Assembly (NCBI GenBank): GCA_929200315.1
Contig: CAKMZB010000006.1
Span: forward strand, 124,001-188,000
Reading direction: 5' to 3'
Origin: an uncultured Alphaproteobacteria bacterium
Lineage (GTDB): Bacteria; Pseudomonadota; Alphaproteobacteria; Rhizobiales; Rhizobiaceae
Length of the DNA stretch: 64,000 nucleotides
Made by a program: the position numbers and the translations under genes
Notes under the pieces: generated by a model
Told to the model about the DNA's origin: nothing
Database searches by the model: none
The model's input: the letters and a program-made list of their open reading frames with translations, nothing else
Shown here: one piece after another, positions 36,076 to 45,271 of the stretch
Numbering within the stretch: position 1 is the first letter of the stretch
How the letters are laid out: each line of letters opens with the position of its first letter

Positions 36076-37992
36076 CTATTCGCCGAGTCTCATGCGGATG
36101 ACGGCAACATCGACAGACCTGCCCTGGCCCAGAATATCAGTGTTGATGGCAACATAAGCACTGCGATCGGCGGGCATGGAGATATCCTCGGCAAGAACAT
36201 CAAAAATGTGGGACGTCGGATCTCGGCCAACCTCGAAACGCTTGCGACCGCAGGAACCCAGAACGTCAAATTCGCAATAGATTGCAACCTGTTGGTCGCC
36301 ATCGGTAGGGGCCGCCACAACGATCTCGAAGGTTGTCGCTTTGCCGCGCATCTGCTGCACAACGCCGGGGGGAATGCGGATAAGAATGTTGCCGTCGGCC
36401 CCGGCACTCGCCGAGCGCAAACGAGCAATTGTCCCACCTTCCACCTGCACCAATTCTGCTGTTCCGCGGTTCTCCGTTACAATGGCGGATGGGTCGGTTG
36501 CGGGGTCAAAAACGCTGACCCAGCCCTCCCCGTCGCCGGGGGTAAACGGTCCGCGGATTATGGGGTCCTGCGGGTTCGCAATGGTCTGTTCTATTTGATT
36601 TTTCAGCAATTCCGGCCCGAAGGTCCAAGCCCACCAAACCGCCGTTCCAAGGCCGCAAAGGATGATGACCCAAGCAAGCATCTTGATGTAAGGCCGCTTT
36701 TTGGGAATGGGCTCAACCTCTGTTTCGGGCGCTTCAGCTTGGCCACCGTTTTTGGTGGCCGCTGCCGGTGCTGCGGCAGATCCATCAAAGGCTGGTTCCC
36801 GCCGCTGTGCTAAAAATTGCTGCGGCGCGGCATCGGGTTGGGAAATAGGCCCTGTTTGTTGGGAAATAGGGGCCGATGTTTCGACAATAGGAGCCGTTTT
36901 TACAGAAACGGGTGCCTGGACAGGTTGCGGCGCGGGCGGTTCTGCGCGAGCAGGCGCCTGCGGCGTGACGACCGGGGCTGAGGGTGGGCTCGGCGGCGCG
37001 GCTGGAGCAGCCGGAGCAACCACAGGCGGAGTCACCGGCGGGGGTCCAGACTGGGTTGCTGGTGTGGCTATTGGCGCTGGCGCAGGCGGCGCAGCTGGAA
37101 GTTCAACTGGCGGAGCCGAAGGAGTGACCACCGGTTGTCGCTCCGGCGGTGATTGCGGGGCAGCGACCGGCGGAGCAGAAGGCGCATTTGGGGGATAAGT
37201 TTCCAGGGCAGGCTCAGGAGCAGCAGCGGGAGCTGGAGGCTCCACTGGCGAACCCGGTGGTGCCGCCGGCACTTCCGGTTGGGGCGCGGGCTTCTCAACA
37301 GGCGGAGCGACCGGGGGCGGTGAAACCTCGCGCGGTGTTTCAGGCGGTGAAACCGGCGGCGTTTGTGCAGCGGTTGCTGCGGAAACTTCGACGGGGGCCG
37401 GTGGGGGCTCGACCGGCATTTGCGGCGTGACCAGCGGGTCCAGTCTTTCAGCCGGAGCTTCCTCGGGAGCTACTGGCATGGATTGCGACGCAGCAGCGAT
37501 AACCTCAGGCGCAACTGGCGGTAGAGGCTCATCTGTTCTCGCCGGTGAAACCTCAACCGGCGCTTCCGGTATGGGAGGCGTCACAGGCGGTTCTGCCTGA
37601 ACAGGTTCCACGGGCGGAGCAGCGGGTACTTCGGCAACTGGTGGGGTTTCTACGGATGCTTCCGTTGGGGGCAACTGCGGATCAGACGGCGGCGCCTGCG
37701 GAGGCGCTACCGCCACCGGCTCCGTCGCAGCATCCGGTGCCGTCGGAGCTTGAGCGGCAGACGGTGCGGGCACATCTGCGCCGCCAACGAAATCAGCTTC
37801 GATCTGCTTTATCGCATCCTCCAGCCTGGCGCGTTGAGCTTCTCCAGTGGCTGGCTCAAGGCTGGTGCTGGCCGCCAGCATCCGGTCGAGCGCGATGCGC
37901 GATGAGCGGTAGATCCGCTCCCGCGACGCCGGATCGCCTCCGGCATTTTGCGTGTCGATGGCATTCCTGATGAGGTCCTCGAACCCGGCCAT
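36076..37992 (-). CDS. Pro/Ala/Val-rich single-pass membrane protein of unknown function
   Basis: This 638-residue protein has four parts: a helical N-terminal domain (1-70, FEDLIRNAIDTQNAG, ERIYRSSRIALDRML), a very long Pro/Ala/Val/Glu-rich low-complexity region (about 75-410), one transmembrane segment (about 437-458, LAWVIILCGLGTAVWWAW), and a C-terminal beta-rich domain of about 170 residues (GEGWVSVFDPATDP, FEIVVAAPTDGDQQVAIYCEFD). With no signal peptide, the N-terminus and Pro-rich region are probably cytoplasmic and the beta domain periplasmic. I do not recognise a function; the shape suggests a link between the cytoplasm and the envelope. Confidence 0.8.
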   Translation of the reverse strand: MAGFEDLIRNAIDTQNAGGDPASRERIYRSSRIALDRMLAASTSLEPATGEAQRARLEDAIKQIEADFVGGADVPAPSAAQAPTAPDAATEPVAVAPPQAPPSDPQLPPTEASVETPPVAEVPAAPPVEPVQAEPPVTPPIPEAPVEVSPARTDEPLPPVAPEVIAAASQSMPVAPEEAPAERLDPLVTPQMPVEPPPAPVEVSAATAAQTPPVSPPETPREVSPPPVAPPVEKPAPQPEVPAAPPGSPVEPPAPAAAPEPALETYPPNAPSAPPVAAPQSPPERQPVVTPSAPPVELPAAPPAPAPIATPATQSGPPPVTPPVVAPAAPAAPPSPPSAPVVTPQAPARAEPPAPQPVQAPVSVKTAPIVETSAPISQQTGPISQPDAAPQQFLAQRREPAFDGSAAAPAAATKNGGQAEAPETEVEPIPKKRPYIKMLAWVIILCGLGTAVWWAWTFGPELLKNQIEQTIANPQDPIIRGPFTPGDGEGWVSVFDPATDPSAIVTENRGTAELVQVEGGTIARLRSASAGADGNILIRIPPGVVQQMRGKATTFEIVVAAPTDGDQQVAIYCEFDVLGSCGRKRFEVGRDPTSHIFDVLAEDISMPADRSAYVAINTDILGQGRSVDVAVIRMRLGE

Positions 37993-38150
37993 TGACGCAA
38001 CTCCCCCAACTCACTCTTCCAGCGGAACAATCCCACCAGCCCAAACTGTTTTAGATTGGGATTGTCGCCTTGCCTAGCGGGCCGTTAATTGACGTATTGG
38101 TAAGAGTTCTTCAGGTTCGCGACAAATCGCATCTCCCGAAGGCCGAAAAC

Positions 38151-39080
38151 ATGACGCTCCCTCCGATCCTGCAAAAGAATCTGGCTCTGCCGGCGGTTGC
38201 CGCACCACTCTTCATTATCTCGCACCCGCCGCTGGTGATTGAGCAGTGCAAAGCCGGCGTAGTGGGTTCCTTCCCGGCGCTGAACGCACGCCCGCAATCG
38301 CAGCTTGATGAGTGGCTCGACGAGATTACCGGCGCGCTCGGCCCCGACGACGCGCCCTTTGCGGTGAACCAGATCGTCCACAAGTCCAACGCCCGGCTGG
38401 AAGACGACATCGCGACTTGCGTCAAATACAAGGTGCCGATTGTCATCACCTCCCTTGGCGCACGACCGGAAGTAAACGAGGCGATCCATTCCTATGGCGG
38501 CATCGTGCTGCACGACATCATCAACAACCGCTTTGCTCACAAAGCGATTGAGAAGGGTGCCGATGGTCTCGTTGCCGTTGCCGCCGGTGCAGGTGGCCAT
38601 GCGGGGGTGCTGTCGCCCTTCGCGCTGATCCAGGAAATCCGTGAATGGTTCGATGGCCCGCTGCTGCTCTCCGGCTCCATCGCGACGGGTGATGCGGTGC
38701 TGGCCGCCCAGGCCATGGGTGCCGATATGGGTTATATCGGCTCCGCCTTCATCGCCACAGAAGAAGCGCGCGCGGCGGATGGCTACAAGGAAATGATTGC
38801 CGCCAGTTCGGCCGAAGATATCGTCTATTCCAACCTCTTCACCGGCGTTCACGGCAACTATCTTAAAGGTTCGGTAGTGGCCGCCGGAATGGACCCCGAC
38901 AATCTGCCCGAAAGCGACCCGTCGGCAATGGATTTCGGCGACAACAAAACCAAGGCCTGGAAGGACATCTGGGGTTCCGGTCAAGGGATCGGGGCCGTGA
39001 AAGATGTGGTCCCGACGCGGGAACTGGTGGCGCGGATGGTGCGGGAATACGAGGCGGCGAGGGAGCGGATTGGGGTTTAG
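38151..39080 (+). CDS. Nitronate monooxygenase (2-nitropropane dioxygenase family)
   Basis: This 309-residue FMN TIM-barrel protein has the NMO pattern: LPAVAAPLFIISHPPLVIEQCKAG... split as a family N-terminus, GADGLVAVAAGAGGHAG (phosphate loop), and LLSGSIATGDAVLAAQAMGADMGYIGSAFIATEEA. It would oxidise nitronates such as propionate-3-nitronate, or act on a related substrate. The chosen ATG is 27 codons inside the longest frame and begins at the family N-terminus. It is divergent from the Pro/Ala-rich gene. Confidence 0.88.
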   Translation: MTLPPILQKNLALPAVAAPLFIISHPPLVIEQCKAGVVGSFPALNARPQSQLDEWLDEITGALGPDDAPFAVNQIVHKSNARLEDDIATCVKYKVPIVITSLGARPEVNEAIHSYGGIVLHDIINNRFAHKAIEKGADGLVAVAAGAGGHAGVLSPFALIQEIREWFDGPLLLSGSIATGDAVLAAQAMGADMGYIGSAFIATEEARAADGYKEMIAASSAEDIVYSNLFTGVHGNYLKGSVVAAGMDPDNLPESDPSAMDFGDNKTKAWKDIWGSGQGIGAVKDVVPTRELVARMVREYEAARERIGV

Positions 39081-39098
39081 AGGGGCGCGAATGTTACT

Positions 39099-40403
39099 CT
39101 ACTTATTCAAACATCTGACGATCAACTCCGCAAATGTGTCCCAAATGGCCAGCAGATCATTGGGAGACGGAGCGAGTTGCGATGAATGAACATACTTATT
39201 CAAGGTGTCTATTGAAATGACGGCGTCCATATTCCCGGCCTTCCGGATAACTTGAAGATATCGCTTGTCGATTTGCGAATTCGCGTGGAGATCCTCGGCA
39301 CATGCGTTAAGTTTTTTGAGTAATGCATCTCCCTCAACAGCTGAGGTGAGACCAGCACGCCTGATGTAATTATCGACCGAAAGCTCCAGCAAAACACGGC
39401 AAAGCACTGCAATCGCATTAGGATGTTGCTCTAACTCGAGAGAAAATTGCAGTTCCTCCCAAATTGCTTTCTGCCGTTGGAGAGAACCAGTCCAAGCTAC
39501 CTCAAAATCATGGTGAGGAATGAGTCGGGCGCGCCGTTTGGGCTGTGGCGCGACCTTCTTAGTGAACTTCTTTCGGCTGCTCTTCTCGGTTTTGTCGATT
39601 GGCGCAATCGCATCAGCGACAGAAGGCAGTAGGCCCTGGCTATCCAGGCGATCGAGGTAGCGACGTTTACTTTCTGCATCCCAGATTTCGTTCAAGGTAA
39701 TCTTTTTCTCTGCTAAATCTCTTGCAATTCGAGCAAGAGATTTGAGCGCTACCTCTTCTTGTCGGATAAAATGAAACTTACCCCCATCGCATGAAATACC
39801 CACTCGGTTCCGAAACACTTCAGACGACAAAAGACGGTTGAGGTTGGTTCGCGGAATCCTCAGTTGCGCCGGTACCAGGTCCGCTTCTTTCAAACGATCC
39901 TGAATCTCATCCGCAAGATTTAGACCGGTTCCCTTTCCGGTTCGATTAACAAATGTCGTCTTCATTCGTCCGTCCCAATTGGACTGACCTACGCCACCTT
40001 GGCTTCCCGTGTGTCGCCTAAATAAAATTTCATCAATTTTGTCTCTGTCGGTTTCAACCCGGCACGTAACGTTGGTGGGCACTTGCCCAGTCCAACTATC
40101 TTGAAGAGTGCGGAAATAGTCTTGAAGCTCTGTTGAGGGAGCACGGTTGGGAGCCGAAATCAACTTCAGGCAGGTCGTGCGGCGATTGCCATCATAGATG
40201 ATGAACCTGTCCTTAGCGGGAAAGACCAGAGGCGGCTCATAAATGCCACCTTGATCAAGAATGTCACGGGCTAGCTTCTTCATATGCGCGCTATACTTGG
40301 CAAAGAGCCAAGCCATCGCAGCAGTCTCATTCTCAAGTTCCCCGTGCCGGTCGTTAGATCGGTTTACATCGAGTTTGCTGAGTGAAATTTCTTTATAGGT
40401 CAT
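39099..40403 (-). CDS. ParB/sulfiredoxin-like N-terminal domain protein, probably acquired
   Basis: This 434-residue protein has a ParB-like N-terminal domain (about 3-85) with the core YDGNRRTTCLKLI, a basic linker (about 275-300, KTEKSSRKKFTKKVAPQPKR) and a helical C-terminal domain (about 310-434) with LLELSVDNYIRRAG and TLNKYVHSS. It is not chromosomal ParB: there is no ParA partner or centromere repeat nearby. The gene and its 130-base upstream gap are visibly AT-richer than both neighbours. ParB-like proteins of this kind often occur in mobile or defence loci, but the job here is unknown. The start could also be the GTG two codons upstream. Confidence 0.8.
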   Translation of the reverse strand: MTYKEISLSKLDVNRSNDRHGELENETAAMAWLFAKYSAHMKKLARDILDQGGIYEPPLVFPAKDRFIIYDGNRRTTCLKLISAPNRAPSTELQDYFRTLQDSWTGQVPTNVTCRVETDRDKIDEILFRRHTGSQGGVGQSNWDGRMKTTFVNRTGKGTGLNLADEIQDRLKEADLVPAQLRIPRTNLNRLLSSEVFRNRVGISCDGGKFHFIRQEEVALKSLARIARDLAEKKITLNEIWDAESKRRYLDRLDSQGLLPSVADAIAPIDKTEKSSRKKFTKKVAPQPKRRARLIPHHDFEVAWTGSLQRQKAIWEELQFSLELEQHPNAIAVLCRVLLELSVDNYIRRAGLTSAVEGDALLKKLNACAEDLHANSQIDKRYLQVIRKAGNMDAVISIDTLNKYVHSSQLAPSPNDLLAIWDTFAELIVRCLNK

Positions 40404-40542
40404 AGTCACACCATATCGAAATAACTCTACAATAGAAACTTGGACTTCAATTTTAATGTCAGATTTCCGTAAATAGATATTCCGGACTTTATGAGAGAAT
40501 TATTATGAACCAGAATGGTGACGCAATTCTCAAACAACTCCC

Positions 40543-41442
40543 TTAAACCTCAAACACCGCCAGCGCGTTCTGCTCAATACTCCCCAGCGCAACGACTCCA
40601 TCCAACTCCCGCACCCCCGTCACCATGTGATACGTGTCGCTGTCTCCAACATGCAGCGCGTGCACCGTGCCGTCTGTGTTGAAGACCTGCACGCGGCAGC
40701 ATTTGACGGCTTTGGGTTGCAACTTTTCGGGCAGGTTGGCGACGATTTTGCGCAAGACAAACGGCAGTTTGTGAACGGTCGCCAGCGCTGGGTTTGTTTC
40801 GGAGGGAATGGCGACCCAGATGCGCCCATCGCTGCCGATGGACATGTTGTCGGGATGGCCGTCAGTGTCTGCAAATTTGGAGACCAGGCCGCTGGCTAGA
40901 TCCACTTTGGTGATGTCGCAGGTGCCAGAAGCGGCAACGAGGACGGCGTTGTGGTCTTGGAGATAAACGACGCCGTTTGCAAAGCACAGCCCGTCCGCCA
41001 GCACCGTCGCGGTGCCGTCTGGGTCACGCCTAATGAGCCGCCCGGTGGAGGTGTTTTCGGCAAGGTCTTTCTTGTACTCATCGACCGGGAATTTGGACGA
41101 GCTGTCGGAGACGAAAATCGTCCCGTCCGCCAGCACATGGGCGTTGTTGCACAGATGCAGTGTATCGCCCTTCAGCGGCAGCGGCTCCACCGCACCTGTC
41201 TTGATGTCGATGGCCTGCAGGCCAAGCTCAGTGTTGCACAGCAGAATGCGTCCGTCCGGCAGCCAGTCCATACCAAGAGGCCGACCGCCAGGTTCGGCAA
41301 TTTTTGTGACTTTGCCGGAGGCAATCTCAATACGAACAACAGCGTTGGAATCCTTCAGCCCGGTATAGATGTGGCCTTTGCCGTCAAAAAGCGGGTCTTC
41401 CGGCGCGTCGCCGTCCACATCAATCCTGCGCAGATTTTTCAT
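40543..41442 (-). CDS. SMP-30/gluconolactonase-like beta-propeller protein
   Basis: This protein of about 299 residues has six-bladed propeller features of the SMP-30/strictosidine synthase-like group: EDPLFDGKGHIYTGL, GGRPLGMDWLPDGRILLCN, ANGVVYLQDHNAVLVA and DGHPDNMSIGSDGRIWVA. Such proteins hydrolyse lactones or related esters with a calcium ion. No signal peptide is seen. The two possible ATGs (41445, 41442) both follow a GGGAG site. Confidence 0.88.
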   Translation of the reverse strand: MKNLRRIDVDGDAPEDPLFDGKGHIYTGLKDSNAVVRIEIASGKVTKIAEPGGRPLGMDWLPDGRILLCNTELGLQAIDIKTGAVEPLPLKGDTLHLCNNAHVLADGTIFVSDSSSKFPVDEYKKDLAENTSTGRLIRRDPDGTATVLADGLCFANGVVYLQDHNAVLVAASGTCDITKVDLASGLVSKFADTDGHPDNMSIGSDGRIWVAIPSETNPALATVHKLPFVLRKIVANLPEKLQPKAVKCCRVQVFNTDGTVHALHVGDSDTYHMVTGVRELDGVVALGSIEQNALAVFEV

Positions 41443-41553
41443 CATTGTTCTCCCGCGCTTCACCGGGAAGCGTTCTGTTGCTCGTCTGTGAACCAGTCTA
41501 GCGGCAGAGGGGCGAGCGAAGTCAAACTGAGCTGGGCCGGTGCCTGCCGCACA

Positions 41554-42618
41554 TCAAAGCCGGGTCAAATTGCGCATGAACATCCGGCCAATAAAAGGAA
41601 TCCGACCTGCAAGGAATGTGGCGACGGTCGTCGCTGCTTTTATAAAGAACTTGTTCGATACAATCGTTTTTCGGCCACTTTCAGAAGCCGCCATAACTCT
41701 GGCACCAGCAGCGTGACGCTTTTGCGTGTAGTGGTCAGTTTCACCTTCGGTGATAGCGTTTGCTGCAGCTACGGCGTCAGCGATGCCAAGGTTCATACCC
41801 TTGCCGCCGACCGGTGAATGGCAATGGGCAGCGTCCCCGGCCAAAAGCACCCGTCCCATTTTGTAGGTTTCAGCCTGACGGATCGAGATATCAAACGAAG
41901 CCGTTCGGCGGACAGTCTCAATCTCCAGTGGTTCCGGTAGAGCCGCAAGCGCATCATCGGTGGAGGAGACGACCCGCGCACGGTTGGGCTCAATTGGCAG
42001 GACCATACCGAAGACATTGCCGTCCCCCTGCACATAGATGACCGCCTGCTCCGCATCGAAAGGCTTAGCCACGTCCACATCGGCGATCGACCATTCCTCC
42101 GGCAGATCGACCCCAAGGTAGTCGATTCCAAGACATTGTCGCACCGTGGAATGAACCCCATCGGCGGCTATGACCCAATCGAAATCCTCCGCAGAACCAT
42201 CAGCGAACTTGACCTTGGCGATGTCGTCCGTGGTGGAAATATCACGGACCGCGACGCCGTATTCAGGATGCACGCCCCTCTCCTGCAGGGCGTCACGCAG
42301 AATTTCCTCTGTCCTGTTTTGTGGCAGTGCAATCATGACATCGCTGCCCAGACCGCCCTTCGACACGTCCAGCGCCATCAACACGGATGCTCCGCGTTTG
42401 ATGGTCATGCGGTTGATCATCATCCCCTCAGCGCGGATGGCGTCTCCGGCTCCCAACCGGTCAAGGGCGCGGACGGTTTCCGGCATTATGCCGACAGCGC
42501 GGGAAAGGACGGAGGGCTTGTCACGCTTTTCGACAATGCGGCAGGCAATGCCGTGCGCCCTCAAGGCAAGGGCCGCCGTCAGTCCCACCGGACCAGCTCC
42601 CACAACCAGAACTTCCAT
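41554..42618 (-). CDS. FAD-dependent aromatic-ring-type monooxygenase
   Basis: This 354-residue class A flavin monooxygenase has all three fingerprints: MEVLVVGAGPVGLTAALAL (GxGxxG), the DG motif VIAADGVHSTVRQ and the GD motif VLLAGDAAHCHSPVGGKGMN. Similar proteins hydroxylate phenolic or polycyclic substrates. It is shorter than PheA/TfdB types, which carry a C-terminal thioredoxin-like domain. The start follows a GGGGAG site. The substrate cannot be named. Confidence 0.9.
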   Translation of the reverse strand: MEVLVVGAGPVGLTAALALRAHGIACRIVEKRDKPSVLSRAVGIMPETVRALDRLGAGDAIRAEGMMINRMTIKRGASVLMALDVSKGGLGSDVMIALPQNRTEEILRDALQERGVHPEYGVAVRDISTTDDIAKVKFADGSAEDFDWVIAADGVHSTVRQCLGIDYLGVDLPEEWSIADVDVAKPFDAEQAVIYVQGDGNVFGMVLPIEPNRARVVSSTDDALAALPEPLEIETVRRTASFDISIRQAETYKMGRVLLAGDAAHCHSPVGGKGMNLGIADAVAAANAITEGETDHYTQKRHAAGARVMAASESGRKTIVSNKFFIKAATTVATFLAGRIPFIGRMFMRNLTRL

Positions 42619-42715
42619 TGCACCCACTCCCCTTACCACAGGCACCGCGGGCCCGGACGATCCCCGAGCCGTGATGCGTCTTTGCTATAGATCTAGAGCG
42701 CGGTGCGCGATGGGC

Positions 42716-43567
42716 CTAACCGCGCCAGTCGGCTGCCGGATAGACGCCGAGGATCTCGTCCTCCTCGCAGAAGAAGCCCATCTCCTCCAGCGCGAAGGCG
42801 ACATTTTCGTCCTGCGGGTGACCTTCAATGTCAGCATAGAAACGGGTGGCGGTGAACTGGCCGCCAATCTGGTAGCTCTCCAGCTTCGTCATGTTGACGC
42901 CGTTTGTCGCAAACCCGCCCATCACTTTGTAGAGCGCGGCCGGCACGTTGCGCACACGAAAGACGAAAGTGGTGACGGCCTTACCTGCGCCCGGGTCCGG
43001 CCATTGCTGCTCCCGCGACAGCACGATGAAGCGCGTCGTGTTGTGGTCAGCGTCCTCAACATCGCTCTTGAGAATATCGAGGCCGTAAAGCTCCGCCGCC
43101 AAATGCGGCGCGAGGGCGGCGACGTTGCGCTCCTCCATTTCCGCCACCATCCGCGCGGCCCCCGCCGTGTCCGGCGCAACAACACCGCGCCAGCCGTGCT
43201 CACGGATAATGCCGCGGCATTGGCCCAACGCATGGATGTGGCTGTAGACCGTCTCAATCTCTTCGATTTTCACCCCCGGCCAGGCCATGAGGTGGAAATT
43301 GATGGGCAGGAAATACTCGCCAATAATGTGCAGCCCGCTATCGGGCATCAGCGCGTGAATGTCGGCAACGCGACCGGCAAGCGTGTTCTCGATGGGGATC
43401 ATGGCAAGCTCGGCGCGCCCGTCCTTAACCGCAGCAAAAGCGTCTTCGAAGGTGGCGCAGGCGAGCGGATCCATCTTGGGAAAGGCGTTACGGCAGGCGG
43501 TGTCAGAATTGGCGCCCGCCTCCCCCTGGAAAGCAATGGCGCCCGTGCGTGTCTCATCGATTTTCAT
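42716..43567 (-). CDS. pheA: Prephenate dehydratase
   Basis: This 283-residue protein makes phenylpyruvate for phenylalanine synthesis. The catalytic domain shows [21 protein letters not shown] and the [11 protein letters not shown] motif with the essential Thr-Arg; a C-terminal ACT domain (about 195-275, [20 protein letters not shown], then LESYQIGG) provides phenylalanine feedback. There is no chorismate mutase domain. Its ATG overlaps the kdsB stop. Confidence 0.97.
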   Translation of the reverse strand: MKIDETRTGAIAFQGEAGANSDTACRNAFPKMDPLACATFEDAFAAVKDGRAELAMIPIENTLAGRVADIHALMPDSGLHIIGEYFLPINFHLMAWPGVKIEEIETVYSHIHALGQCRGIIREHGWRGVVAPDTAGAARMVAEMEERNVAALAPHLAAELYGLDILKSDVEDADHNTTRFIVLSREQQWPDPGAGKAVTTFVFRVRNVPAALYKVMGGFATNGVNMTKLESYQIGGQFTATRFYADIEGHPQDENVAFALEEMGFFCEEDEILGVYPAADWRG

Positions 43568-44301
43568 GCCAGCATCCCTCGCGCCCGTTCCAGATCTTCG
43601 GCTGTATCAACCCCCAGCGGCACGGTGTCGACAATCATTGCATCGCACCGCATCCCCGCCTCCAGCGCCCGCAATTGCTCCAGCCGCTCACGCATTTCAA
43701 GCACAGATGGGGCGAGGGAGACGAAACGCGCCAGCGCCGAGCGCCGCCAGGCATATAGGCCTATATGGTGATAAAGCGGCCCCGGACCATGGGGCGCGGT
43801 GGCGCGGGTGAAATAGAGCGCGCGCAGCCGGTCGGGACCCACTGGCGAACCAACGAGCTTGACCACATTCTCATTGTCCCGCTCCTCTTCACGCACGATC
43901 TCACAGGCAAGCGTCGACAGATCGACCTCGCGGTCGGCGAGCGGCAAAACGCTGGCGCGAATCGTCGCAGGGTCGATGGTGGGCAGGTCGCCCTGAACAT
44001 TGACGATGATGTCAGCCTCACCCTGCGGGTCGATGTTGCCGAGCGCCTCAAAAATGCGGTCCGAGCCTGAAGGATGGTCGCTGCTTGTCATGGCGGTCTG
44101 GAAACCGTGATCGGCCACCGCCTCCACCACACCCGCATCATCGGTCGCCACAACAACAGGACCAAGATCAGCCTCCTGCGCGCGGCGGGCGACGTGGACG
44201 ATCATCGGCACACCAGCAATATCGGCCAACGGCTTGCCCGGCAGGCGCGTGGACGCCATGCGGGCGGGAACCAGAACAATGCTCTTGCCAATCGTCGCCA
44301 T
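43564..44301 (-). CDS. kdsB: 3-deoxy-manno-octulosonate cytidylyltransferase
   Basis: This 245-residue protein activates KDO as CMP-KDO for lipopolysaccharide. Motifs: [24 protein letters not shown]-like nucleotide region [25 protein letters not shown] and [23 protein letters not shown]. The ATG at 44301 follows a GGGG ribosome binding site; a GTG five codons upstream is possible. It is coupled to pheA by a 4-base overlap, and divergent from the cytochrome c gene. Confidence 0.97.
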   Translation of the reverse strand: MATIGKSIVLVPARMASTRLPGKPLADIAGVPMIVHVARRAQEADLGPVVVATDDAGVVEAVADHGFQTAMTSSDHPSGSDRIFEALGNIDPQGEADIIVNVQGDLPTIDPATIRASVLPLADREVDLSTLACEIVREEERDNENVVKLVGSPVGPDRLRALYFTRATAPHGPGPLYHHIGLYAWRRSALARFVSLAPSVLEMRERLEQLRALEAGMRCDAMIVDTVPLGVDTAEDLERARGMLA

Positions 44302-44464
44302 GCTCAACCCCGCCACGAAGGGCCACCAAAGGCCCTGGCCACACCAAATGCTTAGATGAGGTGCCCTTATATCGGTTGCCGGAACAGGGCAAAGCCCTTA
44401 AACGGGCGGCAGAACGATGCCGCACCGGCGGCACAAGCTATCTAGACGTGACAGGAGCCAGACC

Positions 44465-45124
44465 TTGAAATTCGATTGGAACGATCTCGCCATGGCCTTT
44501 CTGGGGGCCATCTTCGTGATTTTCGGCGTGACGCTGCTCGCAGACGGCCTGTACCACAGTGATGTGCCGGAAACGGCCGGCTATGCCATTGAAGGCGCAC
44601 CGGTTGAGGCTGCTGCTGACCAAGCGCAAGAAAAAGTCATTGAGGACGCCTCCATGATGATGGCCAAGATGGATGTCTCGGAGGGCGAGAAAGTCGCCAA
44701 GAAATGCGCAGCCTGCCACAACTTTAACGAAGGCGGGGCCAATAAGGTGGGGCCGATCCTGTGGGACACGGTCAACCGCCCGATCGCTTCTGTACCCGAT
44801 TTCGGATATTCCAGCGCCCTTCGCACCTATGCCGAGGGCGGCAAAGTCTGGGACTATGCCGAGCTGAATGGCTTCCTCTACAAGCCTAAGGACCACATCA
44901 AAGGCACGTCCATGGGCTTTGCCGGTCTGAAGAAGACCGAGGACCGCGCCGCGATCATGGAATATATGCGCTCGCTGTCGAACAACCCTGCCCCGTTGCC
45001 GGAGCCGGAAGACGCAGCAACACCTGCGGCTGAAGAAGCTGCCGCAGAGGACACTGCGACCATTACCGGCGCACAGCCAGCAACTGCAACGGACGAGACC
45101 GATCAGGGCGCGACGTCGGACTAG
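44465..45124 (+). CDS. Membrane-anchored cytochrome c (CycM-like)
   Basis: This 219-residue protein begins at TTG, chosen because GGAG lies 8 bases upstream and the frame then starts with KFDWNDLA, typical of this family. An N-terminal uncleaved anchor (8-25) is followed by a class I cytochrome c domain with one haem site KCAACHNF and a likely axial Met in GTSMGFAGLKK. The last 50 residues are an Ala/Glu/Thr-rich acidic tail. It probably carries electrons from the bc1 complex to an oxidase at the periplasmic face. Confidence 0.9.
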   Translation: MKFDWNDLAMAFLGAIFVIFGVTLLADGLYHSDVPETAGYAIEGAPVEAAADQAQEKVIEDASMMMAKMDVSEGEKVAKKCAACHNFNEGGANKVGPILWDTVNRPIASVPDFGYSSALRTYAEGGKVWDYAELNGFLYKPKDHIKGTSMGFAGLKKTEDRAAIMEYMRSLSNNPAPLPEPEDAATPAAEEAAAEDTATITGAQPATATDETDQGATSD

Positions 45125-45271
45125 TCTGGCAAGGCCGGATTTGTTGGGAACGACTGGGAAATGCGGCGTTTTTACGCCGTCCCCATCACGCAGCGGTAAC
45201 TTGACCGGAGCGGGCTGATTGCAGACCCTTGCGGCGCTTTCCCGCCCCGGAACCCACCCTGGAACCCGCCC

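Noticed and set aside
36701-37198. A Gly/Ala-rich plus-strand frame
   Set aside because: It is the antisense shadow of the Pro/Ala-rich repeat region; low-complexity GC-rich sequence stays open in several frames.
45155-45185. Terminator after the cytochrome c gene
   Set aside because: CGGCGT and ACGCCG form a stem around TTTT, but no T run follows, so it is only a weak hairpin.
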